From assembly GCF_021390435.2 (NCBI RefSeq), contig NZ_JAJVCN010000003.1:310001-374000 (forward strand): 64,000 bases of DNA. Direction: 5' to 3'. The stretch's first letter is position 1. Each line of letters opens with the position of its first letter. A program made the position numbers and the translations under genes. Under the pieces are notes generated by a model. The model saw only the letters and a list, made by a program, of their open reading frames with translations, made no database searches and had not been told where the DNA came from. Positions 25,321-32,803 of the stretch are shown piece by piece. The DNA comes from Kibdelosporangium philippinense (GTDB lineage Bacteria; Actinomycetota; Actinomycetes; Mycobacteriales; Pseudonocardiaceae).

Positions 25321-25971
25321 ATGCGAGTTCTGGTGGTCGAAGACGAGCCGATCCTCGCGGACGCGATCGCCGAGTGGCTGCGGCGGGAAACGTTCGCGGT
25401 GGATGTCGTGCATCGCGGTGACGAAGCGCTGGAACGGCTCGGCGTGAACGCTTACGACGTGCTCGTGCTGGACCGCGACATTCCCGGTGTGCACGGCGAC
25501 GAGGTGTGCCGGACGGTCGCGGGCGGCGAGACGCGGATCCTGATGCTCACGGCCGCCGCAGGCATCCGTGACCGCGTTGCGGGACTTGGACTGGGCGCGG
25601 ACGACTATCTGCCCAAGCCGTTCGCGTTCGTCGAGTTGTCGGCTCGCGTGCATGCCTTGCTCCGCCGGACCTTGCCTGCCGTACCGCCAGTTCTGCAGCG
25701 CGCGGGGCTGCGCATCGACCCCGCCAGGCGCGAGGTCAGCCGGGACGGCGAAGCGATCACGTTGGCCAACAAGGAATTCGCGTTGCTCACCGAGCTCGTC
25801 CGTGCCGACGGCGCGGTCGTGTCCACCGAGCACCTGCTGGAGAAGGTGTGGGACGAGCACATCGATCCGTTCACCAACGTCGTGCGGGTGACCATGATGA
25901 AGTTACGGCGCAAACTCGGTGATCCGCCGATCGTGGAGACGGTCGCAGGCGTGGGATACCGAATCCGATGA
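25321..25971 (+). CDS. OmpR-family response regulator
   Basis: A 216-residue regulator. The receiver domain has the acidic pair VVEDEP, the phospho-acceptor Asp in VLVLDRDIPG, Thr in LMLTAA and Lys in LPKPFAFVEL. The C-terminal winged helix shows ANKEFALLTELV and NVVRVTMMKLRRKLGDPPIV, ending GVGYRIR. It shares ATGA with the kinase gene and is divergent from the exporter operon, which it most likely controls. Confidence 0.95.
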   Translation: MRVLVVEDEPILADAIAEWLRRETFAVDVVHRGDEALERLGVNAYDVLVLDRDIPGVHGDEVCRTVAGGETRILMLTAAAGIRDRVAGLGLGADDYLPKPFAFVELSARVHALLRRTLPAVPPVLQRAGLRIDPARREVSRDGEAITLANKEFALLTELVRADGAVVSTEHLLEKVWDEHIDPFTNVVRVTMMKLRRKLGDPPIVETVAGVGYRIR

Positions 25972-27158
25972 ACTGGCTGCTTCCGCGTAACTGGACGATC
26001 CGTGGCCGCCTGACGGTCGTGTACGGCTCGCTGTTCTTCCTTGCCGGTGCGATCCTGCTGACGCTGACGTATCTCCTGGTCTGGCAAATCCTCAACCGTT
26101 CCCAGGTAGACGTGCCCGACTCGGAGGCGCTGCGCACCGGCCTCACCCGCCTCGGCCTGGTCCGCGACGGGCAGGACCTCACCGACTTCGCGGCCACTCT
26201 GCAAGCCGCGCAACAACAACAGCGCCAAGAGATCCTGAGTTCCTTGCTCACACAGGGCGCGATCACGTTGGTCGGGGTCGGGCTGGTCGCCGCGGCACTC
26301 GGTTGGCTGCTGGCCAGGCGCGCCCTGCAGCCCGTGCACAAGATCACCGAGACGGCGAAACGGATCGCTGTCGCGGATGCGAGCCGTGGCCTGCAGGAAC
26401 GCATCACGCACACCGGGCCTCGCGACGAGGTCACCGAGCTGGCGCAAACGTTCAACACGATGTTGGAGCGCCTGGACCGGTCGTTCGACGGGCAGCAGCG
26501 GTTCATCGCGAACGCGTCCCACGAGATGCGCACGCCGCTCGCGGTGAAGCGGGCGTTGATCGAGATCACCATCACCAGGCCGGGAACCTCGAAGGACGCG
26601 GTCCAGATGGGCGAGTCGCTGCTGGAGATCAACGCGCGCCACGAGCGGCTCATCGACGGACTGCTGACCTTGGCCGACAGCTCGAACGAACCAGTCGAGC
26701 GCAGCACGCTCGACCTGGCCGACGTCACCGACAACGTGATCGACCAGCTCACGCCAGCCGCACGGGACGCGGGAGTCGATATCCGGCTCGCCGTGTTGCC
26801 GCCAGCGCCTGTGACGGGCGACGCGGTCATGCTCGAACGGCTGACCCAGAACCTGGTCGAGAACGCGATCCGGCACAACGTCCCGGACGGCTGGATCAGC
26901 GTTCGGACGGCGTCGGAGAACGGCTGGAGCACGGTCACCGTGAGCAATTCCGGGCCGCCGGTCCGGCCGTACGAGATCGACGTGCTGTTCCAGCCGTTCC
27001 GGCGGCTCGAGCGGGAGCGCACGGCAGGCGAGCGCGGCTTCGGGCTCGGGCTGTCCATCGCACGCGCGATCAGCCGTGCGCACCACGGCGATATTGAGGC
27101 CGTACCCAGGGCGGATGGCGGGTTGGACGTGACCCTCCGGCTACCGCGAGCCTCTTGA
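25968..27158 (+). CDS. Sensor histidine kinase with HAMP domain
   Basis: A 396-residue kinase with an N-terminal membrane helix (VYGSLFFLAGAILLTLTYLL), a short extracytoplasmic loop of about 80 residues, a second helix (GAITLVGVGLVAAALGWLLA) and HAMP. The HisKA phospho-site is ANASHEMRTPLAV, and the ATPase has N-box NLVENAIRHN and G-box GFGLGLSIARAI. The small outside loop suggests sensing of a membrane or partner protein, consistent with its MacB-type neighbour. Confidence 0.94.
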   Translation: MNWLLPRNWTIRGRLTVVYGSLFFLAGAILLTLTYLLVWQILNRSQVDVPDSEALRTGLTRLGLVRDGQDLTDFAATLQAAQQQQRQEILSSLLTQGAITLVGVGLVAAALGWLLARRALQPVHKITETAKRIAVADASRGLQERITHTGPRDEVTELAQTFNTMLERLDRSFDGQQRFIANASHEMRTPLAVKRALIEITITRPGTSKDAVQMGESLLEINARHERLIDGLLTLADSSNEPVERSTLDLADVTDNVIDQLTPAARDAGVDIRLAVLPPAPVTGDAVMLERLTQNLVENAIRHNVPDGWISVRTASENGWSTVTVSNSGPPVRPYEIDVLFQPFRRLERERTAGERGFGLGLSIARAISRAHHGDIEAVPRADGGLDVTLRLPRAS

Positions 27159-27179
27159 GAGTTGCATCGCGATCGGTCT

Positions 27180-27213
27180 CGATATATCGTTGACGTATCG
27201 GGATAGATCCCGA
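27180..27213. promoter_or_regulatory. Palindromic operator pair before the PadR gene
   Basis: Two palindromes lie before the padR start: cgatatatcg (27180-27189) and tcgggat-ag-atcccga (27198-27213, perfect 7-bp arms). PadR regulators typically bind such AT-containing inverted repeats in their own promoters. This suggests autoregulation of a gene 22 bp downstream. Confidence 0.5.
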
Positions 27214-27234
27214 CTGACTCAACAAGGAGAAACC

Positions 27235-27804
27235 ATGCATCACCCACACGATTTCGACATGCGACGGCACGGCGGCCGAGGCCGTCGAGGGCCGTTCCCA
27301 CCTGGATTCGGCTTCGAGCGTGACTTCGGCCGTGGCTTCGGGCCACGACGCGGGCGCGGTCACCGGCGTGGCCGTGGCGACGTGCAAGCAGCCGTACTGG
27401 CCCTGCTCGCCGAGCGCCCCATGCACGGCTACGAGATCATCCAGGAGATCAACGAGCGCAGCCGCGGCTTCTGGCGGCCGAGCCCTGGTTCGGTCTACCC
27501 GACCCTGCAGATGCTCACCGACCGCGGCCTGCTCAGCCTGGAAGGCGGCTCGGGCAGCAAGCGTCAGTACTCGTTGACCGACGAAGGCCGGGCACAGGCC
27601 GAGCAGCAGGAAACCCCACCGTGGGAGCAGGTCGCCGACGAGGTCGGCGAGCAGGAGGTCGAGCTGCACACCGCACTGCACCAGCTGGTGTCCGCGGTCG
27701 GGCAGGTGTCACAGGCCGCGTCCGAGACGCAGAAAGCCCGTGCGATCGAGACATTGAACGAGACCAGGCGCGCGATCTACGCGATCCTTGGCTCGACCGA
27801 GTGA
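27235..27804 (+). CDS. PadR-family transcriptional regulator
   Basis: A 189-residue regulator. The first 45 residues are a low-complexity Gly/Arg/Phe-rich extension (RRGPFPPGFGFERDF and GRGHRRGRG). The winged helix-turn-helix follows (AAVLALLAERPMHGYEIIQE and GSVYPTLQMLTDRGLL), then a C-terminal dimerising helix. ATG 27235 is preceded by aaggagaaacc. The adjacent kinase stop is about 75 bp upstream, so it may be separately regulated through the palindromes. Ligand unknown. Confidence 0.9.
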   Translation: MHHPHDFDMRRHGGRGRRGPFPPGFGFERDFGRGFGPRRGRGHRRGRGDVQAAVLALLAERPMHGYEIIQEINERSRGFWRPSPGSVYPTLQMLTDRGLLSLEGGSGSKRQYSLTDEGRAQAEQQETPPWEQVADEVGEQEVELHTALHQLVSAVGQVSQAASETQKARAIETLNETRRAIYAILGSTE

Positions 27805-27897
27805 ACGCCGATAAGCAGGGCGTAAGCGAATGCCCTTACCGTCCGGACATCCTCGCCCGGCTTTGCTGATCCTCACGATCTCGATGAGGAGGCAACG

Positions 27898-28626
27898 GTG
27901 TTCGGACGGGCCAAGGCGGCAATCGTGGCCACAGCGGCATGTGGCGTACTGCTTACGGGCACACCAGGGAACGCGATCATCGGCGGGAGCGACGTCGATC
28001 GGCCAGAGTCGTGGATGGGGTCGCTGCAGACGGACGGAAAGTCCTACTGCGGTGGCACATTGATCGCTCAGCAATGGGTGCTGACCGCAGCGCATTGCCT
28101 CCTGACGCCGGACGGAGTCTCCGCTCCAGGCGCGATCCGTCTCGGCAGCCTGAACGTTTCCCATGGCGGCGTCGTGGCGCACGCGTCAGCCATATACCCG
28201 CACCCCTCGGCGAAGTTGGTCAAAGAGGGCGACATGTACTACGCCACGGGCACCGATCTCGCATTGATCAAACTCGATCGCCGGCCCGGCAACCGGCCTG
28301 CCTTGCTGGCAATCAAGACGCCATCGGTCGGCACCCCGGCCCGCTTGCTCGGCTGGGGATACGCGGGCAAGGACCCGAACGGCCAGCCGGTCTTCCCTGA
28401 TCACCTCAAACAGATCACCATGCCGGTGGCCAAGACGAACGAGTCGAAGCTCGGCGACAAACTGGAGTTCACCGGCCCGCAAGGACACGGCTCCGGACCG
28501 GGTGACTCCGGCGGCCCGGCGATGGTCCGCACTTGGCTCGGCTGGCAGCTGGCCGGTGTCACCAACGGCGGCTCGGTCCTGCCGGACGGCACGCAGAGCA
28601 CCTACTACACCGATGTGTCGAAGTAA
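27898..28626 (+). CDS. Secreted trypsin-like serine protease, C-terminus possibly clipped
   Basis: A 242-residue S1 protease from GTG 27898 with a signal peptide ending near GTPGNA and mature N-terminus IIGGSDVD. The triad is present: His in LTAAHC, Asp in GTDLALIKL, Ser in GPGDSGGP. The protein stops at SK, then TAA; reading past it gives LAWIGETLA in the same frame, the amphipathic helix that normally ends trypsins. A single base change to TAA has therefore probably removed the last helix, which may reduce stability. Confidence 0.85.
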   Translation: MFGRAKAAIVATAACGVLLTGTPGNAIIGGSDVDRPESWMGSLQTDGKSYCGGTLIAQQWVLTAAHCLLTPDGVSAPGAIRLGSLNVSHGGVVAHASAIYPHPSAKLVKEGDMYYATGTDLALIKLDRRPGNRPALLAIKTPSVGTPARLLGWGYAGKDPNGQPVFPDHLKQITMPVAKTNESKLGDKLEFTGPQGHGSGPGDSGGPAMVRTWLGWQLAGVTNGGSVLPDGTQSTYYTDVSK

Positions 28627-28647
28627 CTTGCCTGGATCGGCGAGACG

Positions 28648-29706
28648 CTAGCCCGCGGCCAGCATTAGCTCACCGATGAAATCGCGGACCTCCGCGTCGG
28701 TGACGTCGTCGAACTGCTCGGTGACCGTGACCTCGAAACTGCAGGTCATCGGGTTCGACGAGCGCCGCACCTGACCGAACACCCGCAGCCCGGTCTTCTC
28801 GCCCAACAGCTTGGCGTGCTCGAGCACCCGATCGGGCTGGGCTGCGAGGTGGACGTGGAACAGCGGCGTCTGCGGCGGTTCCGGGACCACCTGAACACCA
28901 GGGATGCCGCCGAGCATCCCGGCAAGAGTCCGCGCCCTGACCAGGAATTCCGGCATCCGCGGCAGCAGCTCGTCCAAGCCGCGCTCGCCGGCCAGCGCCA
29001 TCGGCCACGCCGCCGCGGTGTTGCCGCCGAGCCGGTTGCGCCAGATCCTGGCGTTGTCGATGAACTCCGCGTCCCCGGCGAGCAGCGCGCCGGAGATCCC
29101 CATCAGTCCTTTGTAGAGGGATACGTACACGCTGTCGAACAGCGCCGCGATCTCCGCGTGCGAACGGCCGTAGAACGGCTGCGCCTCCCACAGCCTGGCA
29201 CCGTCCAGATGGGACGCGACGCCGTGTTCCCTTGTCCAGTCGACCTGCGCGACCAGCTCTTCCCACGCGGGTAACCGGCCACCGATGTCGCGCTGCGGTA
29301 ACTCCAGCAGCAACGCGGCGACCGGCTGCTTGATCGCTTCGAGGTCGGCCAGCGTGATCAACGAGTGGTAGTCGCCGACCAGCTGCGCGGACAGGCCGTG
29401 CACGAGCTGATAACCCTTGTGCTCGTGCACTTCCATGTGGCACTGGGGATGGAACGCGATCATCCGGGTGTTCCGGCGATCGGCATGGATGCGCATGGCG
29501 ACCTGCTGTGCCATCGTGCCGGTCGGGAACATCGCCGCGGCCGGTTTGCCGAGCAGGTCGGCAACGCGTTGCTCCAACCGTGGCACGGCGTCGGTTCTGG
29601 CTTCCTCGTCGTCGATCCGGGCCCGAACAAGGTCAAGAACCCGGGCCGGGCGGTGCTTGCGTGTTGTCACAAGGGACACGGACCGGAGGTCGCCATCGAT
29701 CGCCAT
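28648..29706 (-). CDS. Threonine aldolase-like PLP-dependent lyase
   Basis: A 352-residue fold-type I PLP enzyme of the beta-eliminating lyase/threonine aldolase group. The PLP lysine is in VSLYKGLMGIS, the conserved HLDGARLWEA supplies the Asp that pairs with the pyridine nitrogen, and PTGTMAQQVAM forms the phosphate cup. Likely cleaves L-threonine or L-allo-threonine to glycine and acetaldehyde, although the exact substrate cannot be read from sequence. Convergent with the protease gene, 21 bp apart. Confidence 0.85.
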   Translation of the reverse strand: MAIDGDLRSVSLVTTRKHRPARVLDLVRARIDDEEARTDAVPRLEQRVADLLGKPAAAMFPTGTMAQQVAMRIHADRRNTRMIAFHPQCHMEVHEHKGYQLVHGLSAQLVGDYHSLITLADLEAIKQPVAALLLELPQRDIGGRLPAWEELVAQVDWTREHGVASHLDGARLWEAQPFYGRSHAEIAALFDSVYVSLYKGLMGISGALLAGDAEFIDNARIWRNRLGGNTAAAWPMALAGERGLDELLPRMPEFLVRARTLAGMLGGIPGVQVVPEPPQTPLFHVHLAAQPDRVLEHAKLLGEKTGLRVFGQVRRSSNPMTCSFEVTVTEQFDDVTDAEVRDFIGELMLAAG

Positions 29707-29715
29707 AGGCCGACA

Positions 29716-30450
29716 CTACCGGTCCGGGTGGACTAGACCACTTGGTTTACGACGGGTGCGCACCCGATAGCCGACCGGGAAGCTCAGCCCGCCGACACTC
29801 GCGATCGCCTTGGCGGCGACCGGCGCGGAGAACTCGATCCGTAGCACGGCTTCCAGACTCTTGCGGTTTTCGAAGCGCCATGTCGTGCCGGCGTCCCGGC
29901 TGTCGAAACCCTCGTCGGCGAAGAACTCCTCGATCTTCACCGGGTCGTACTTGGGAAGATCAGCGCGCAACCAGTCGCCGTAGGGAACGCCGCGTCCGTC
30001 AAGGTCCACGATCGCCAGCACGCCGCCCGGCCGCAGAACCCGGTCCGCTTCAGCCAATCCGGGTTCGCAACCCGGCCCGAAGAAGTACGCCGTCCTGGCG
30101 TGAACGACATCGACGCACGCGTCCGGCAACGGAATCCGTTGCGCGGCACCAACCATCACCTCAACCGACGATAGGTTGGCGACCCGCTGCCTTGCCCTGC
30201 GCACCAACGGAATGTGCGGCTCGACACCGTGCACGGCGCGCGCGGTCTCGGCGAACCGTGGCAGGTGGAATCCGTCACCACAGCCGAGGTCCAGCACATC
30301 CAAACCTGTCCACTCGCACCGTTCGGCCAGCACTCGCCAGATCTCGCCGTCCACATCCTGCGCGCGGTTCTCCACCTCATAGAGCTCCGGCCAGTGCCAG
30401 ATATTCGGGCTCGGCACAACGTCATCAGGGCGAACGCCGGCCAGCAACAC
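29716..30450 (-). CDS. Class I SAM-dependent methyltransferase
   Basis: About 244 residues from GTG 30450 (VLLAGVRPDDVVPSPNIWHW). Motif I is VLDLGCGDGFHL, followed by the acidic residue in VHGVEPH, then RVLRPGGVLAIVDLD. This is the ubiE-like small-molecule methyltransferase type; the acceptor is unknown. The frame extends to 30669, but only the shorter start has the family N-terminus and a nearby gggagg. Other GTG codons, for example 30516, are possible. Confidence 0.75.
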   Translation of the reverse strand: MLLAGVRPDDVVPSPNIWHWPELYEVENRAQDVDGEIWRVLAERCEWTGLDVLDLGCGDGFHLPRFAETARAVHGVEPHIPLVRRARQRVANLSSVEVMVGAAQRIPLPDACVDVVHARTAYFFGPGCEPGLAEADRVLRPGGVLAIVDLDGRGVPYGDWLRADLPKYDPVKIEEFFADEGFDSRDAGTTWRFENRKSLEAVLRIEFSAPVAAKAIASVGGLSFPVGYRVRTRRKPSGLVHPDR

Positions 30451-30579
30451 CTCCCGTGCGCGGGAAACGAGACCAGGAAGCCATGACCTTGACACCAAAA
30501 CAGCAAACCACAACACATTGTTGAGGCGTATCGTCCGACGGTGGGCTTTGTTCGGCCCCTTTCCCCATCGGAGGTCGCC

Positions 30580-31404
30580 ATGCGTTTTGGCACACCCTGT
30601 TGGATCGACCTCGCCACGACGGACCCGAAGGCCAGCAGGGACTTCCACGGCGGCCTCTTCGGCTGGCAATATCGGGCAAATCCGACAGGCGACTATCTCA
30701 CCGCACTGGCTGACGACGTTCCCGCGGCCGGTTTCTATCGCGTTCCGGATATGCCGGACCCACCGGCGTGGACGCTATACCTCGCAGTTTCGGACAGCCA
30801 GAGAACGGCTGACCGAATTGTCCGATTGGGCGGGCAGATTCTGATGCCGCCACAGGAATTCGACGGCCAAGGCAGCCTGTTGGTCGCCGCCGACCCGACC
30901 GGCGCGACGATCGGCTTCTGGCAACCCGCGGCGCCGTGGCCGTTCGCCACGGGCACCAAGGGCGAATTCCGGTGGGGCGAGCTGAACACATGGGACGGTG
31001 ACTCGGCCGACAAGTTCTTCGTCGATCTGTTCGGCTACCAACTCGAACAGATCGGCGACGGCGAGGACTTCGACTACACGACTTGGACCCTGCTCGGCGA
31101 CAGCGAACCCGTCGCAGGCCGGATGCGCTTCGGCGCGGACTTCCCGCGTGCGACCAAACCACACTGGATGATCTACTTCGAGGTCGGTCCGATGCTGGGG
31201 ACGGACGAGGCCACTGTCCTTGCCGTGCGACTCGGCGGGCGCCTGCTTTCCGAGCCAGCGGATTCACCGTTCGGCAGGTTGTCCGTGGTCGAAGATCCCG
31301 CTGGGGCCGTGTTCACCCTGATCGACTCGTCGAACCGGACGACCCCGCACGCACCCTCTGAAGAGGAACTGGGGACCGGGAACGACGATCCCTACGACGA
31401 CTGA
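30580..31404 (+). CDS. Two-domain glyoxalase/VOC family protein
   Basis: A 274-residue protein with two tandem VOC modules (about 5-120 and 135-260): CWIDLATTDPKASRDFHGGL opens the first and WGELNTWDGDSADKFFVDLF the second. This is the CFP-30B-like arrangement common in actinomycetes. Metal ligands are not fully conserved in such proteins, so a glyoxalase activity should not be assumed. ATG 30580 follows ggaggtcgcc. Its 3' side held the palindromic terminator now split by an insertion sequence. Confidence 0.82.
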   Translation: MRFGTPCWIDLATTDPKASRDFHGGLFGWQYRANPTGDYLTALADDVPAAGFYRVPDMPDPPAWTLYLAVSDSQRTADRIVRLGGQILMPPQEFDGQGSLLVAADPTGATIGFWQPAAPWPFATGTKGEFRWGELNTWDGDSADKFFVDLFGYQLEQIGDGEDFDYTTWTLLGDSEPVAGRMRFGADFPRATKPHWMIYFEVGPMLGTDEATVLAVRLGGRLLSEPADSPFGRLSVVEDPAGAVFTLIDSSNRTTPHAPSEEELGTGNDDPYDD

Positions 31405-31408
31405 TCCC

Positions 31409-31437
31409 TCGTGAGTGGTTAGCCGTGTTCTAACCCT
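31409..31437 (+). terminator. Left half of a palindromic terminator disrupted by an IS
   Basis: tcgtgagtggttagc (31409-31423) is the left arm of the palindrome family, followed by cgtgttctaaccct (31424-31437). The matching right arm is 1.35 kb away at 32784-32798. The 14-bp segment occurs at both sides of the inserted element, as a target duplication. Confidence 0.75.
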
Positions 31438-32769
31438 TGTCATGTCCCGGGAGATGTGTCAAGGATGTGTCTCGGTAGTTGTGTCACGGTTTAGGTGTGC
31501 TGGTTAGGCGGCGTGGACGACTTTTCCTTGGTATTTCTTGGTTTTGTCCAGGGTGAGGTGTCCGATCGGGTCACCGTTGGTGGTGTAGGCGGTGACCCGA
31601 TCGCCGTAGCGCAGCAGGGTGACGGTGCTGCCGGCGTGGTCGCGGCCGACGCTGATGCGGTAGTCGGCCAGGGCGACGGTGCCGTTGGGCATGACCTTGA
31701 TCTTGTGGATGGTGGCGTCGTCCTGGCGGGGCAGGTCGCCCGGGCCGCCGTGACTGGGCGCGAGCGCCCAGGCCTGGGCCGGGGTGGTATCGATGGCCGA
31801 GTGTCGGCGGCGGGTGTTGTAGTGCTCGCGGACGGTGTCCAGCCGGGCTTGTAGCTCGGCGATGCTGCCGGCTGGTTGGGGCCAGCGGTGGGAAAGTAGC
31901 CGGTCGGCGGTGGCGTGCAGGCGTTCCACCTTGCCGCAGGTCTGTGGGTGATACGGGCTGGAGTGGATCACCCTGCTGCCGTACTCGGCGGACACGGTTC
32001 GGGAGAACTCGCTGGTCAAGCTCTTGTCGCGGGAGCGGTGCGGGTGTGTCCAGGCGGTACCGTTGTCGGCCAGGATCAGCCCGGGTGCGCCCCGGTCGCG
32101 CACCGCGGCCGCGATGGCCTCCAGCGCGGCGGTGGTGGTCTCCATGGGCGCGACATGGCTGGCCAGCCAGACCCGTGTGCAGTCGTCGAGCACATCGATG
32201 GCCACCACGGTGGTGCCGTCCGCGAGGGTGTGCTCGGTGCCGTCGATCTGATAGCAATCCCGCGGTCGGGCATAGGAAAACCGCCGCCAGGACGCTCGTG
32301 GGCGCTTCTTCGGGTTCTTGTCCAGCAGGCCATGCCGGTCCAGGATCCGGTTGATCGTGGCCCGGGCCGGCACCCGCGCACCGGCCGGCCAGCCGGGGCT
32401 GTTCGCGCGTGTTTCCAGCTCGGCCCGGATGTTGTCCGCGCCGTTGTCCGGCGCCAACCGCTCACGCAACCCCAGGATCAACGCGACCACCGGTTCGGGT
32501 GTGGCGGCCGGGCTCGAGTGTGGTCGACGCGAGCGAGGCCGCCACTCGCCCTCGGCCCGGATCCGGGCGCGGTGCCGGTAAAACGTGCGTGGATTCACGC
32601 CGTTGAGCCGGCACCACTCGGCCACGTTGTCGATCTCCGGGTCCACGATCAAGGTCGCGTCCATGAGTCTCATCTTCGCCTGCTTTCCCGCCATGACGCG
32701 AGGTCATAGCGTGATCAAGCGACACATCAGATGAGACACGCTTAGCGACAACTCTCATGAGACTGAAGA
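31438..32769 (-). mobile_element. IS481-type insertion sequence (1332 bp)
   Basis: Bounded by a 14-bp direct repeat cgtgttctaaccct (31424-31437 and 32770-32783). The ends form an imperfect inverted repeat: words tgtc, gtgtctc and tgtgtc occur at matching spacing inside both termini. One transposase fills it. Insertion hit the loop of a palindromic terminator between the convergent VOC and cdsA genes; removing it with one repeat restores a 15-bp-arm hairpin. Transposase reading frame is intact. Confidence 0.82.
31504..32694 (-). CDS. IS481-family DDE transposase
   Basis: A 396-residue transposase. The N-terminal helix-turn-helix (VAEWCRLNGVNPRTFYRHRA) recognises the ends. The integrase core has the catalytic D-D-E: YQIDGTEHTL, ILADNGTAWT and CGKVERLHATADR. 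A C-terminal beta domain (NGTVALADYRISVGRDHAGS) is typical of this type. No frameshift is visible, so the element may still move. Confidence 0.9.
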   Translation of the reverse strand: MAGKQAKMRLMDATLIVDPEIDNVAEWCRLNGVNPRTFYRHRARIRAEGEWRPRSRRPHSSPAATPEPVVALILGLRERLAPDNGADNIRAELETRANSPGWPAGARVPARATINRILDRHGLLDKNPKKRPRASWRRFSYARPRDCYQIDGTEHTLADGTTVVAIDVLDDCTRVWLASHVAPMETTTAALEAIAAAVRDRGAPGLILADNGTAWTHPHRSRDKSLTSEFSRTVSAEYGSRVIHSSPYHPQTCGKVERLHATADRLLSHRWPQPAGSIAELQARLDTVREHYNTRRRHSAIDTTPAQAWALAPSHGGPGDLPRQDDATIHKIKVMPNGTVALADYRISVGRDHAGSTVTLLRYGDRVTAYTTNGDPIGHLTLDKTKKYQGKVVHAA

Positions 32770-32798
32770 CGTGTTCTAACCCTGCTAACCACTCACGA
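32770..32798. terminator. Right half of the disrupted palindromic terminator
   Basis: Second copy of cgtgttctaaccct (32770-32783), then the right arm gctaaccactcacga (32784-32798), complementary to 31409-31423. A second insertion sequence begins 5 bp further on, so the original cdsA-side context is separated from it too. Confidence 0.72.
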
Positions 32799-32803
32799 CC
32801 TAG

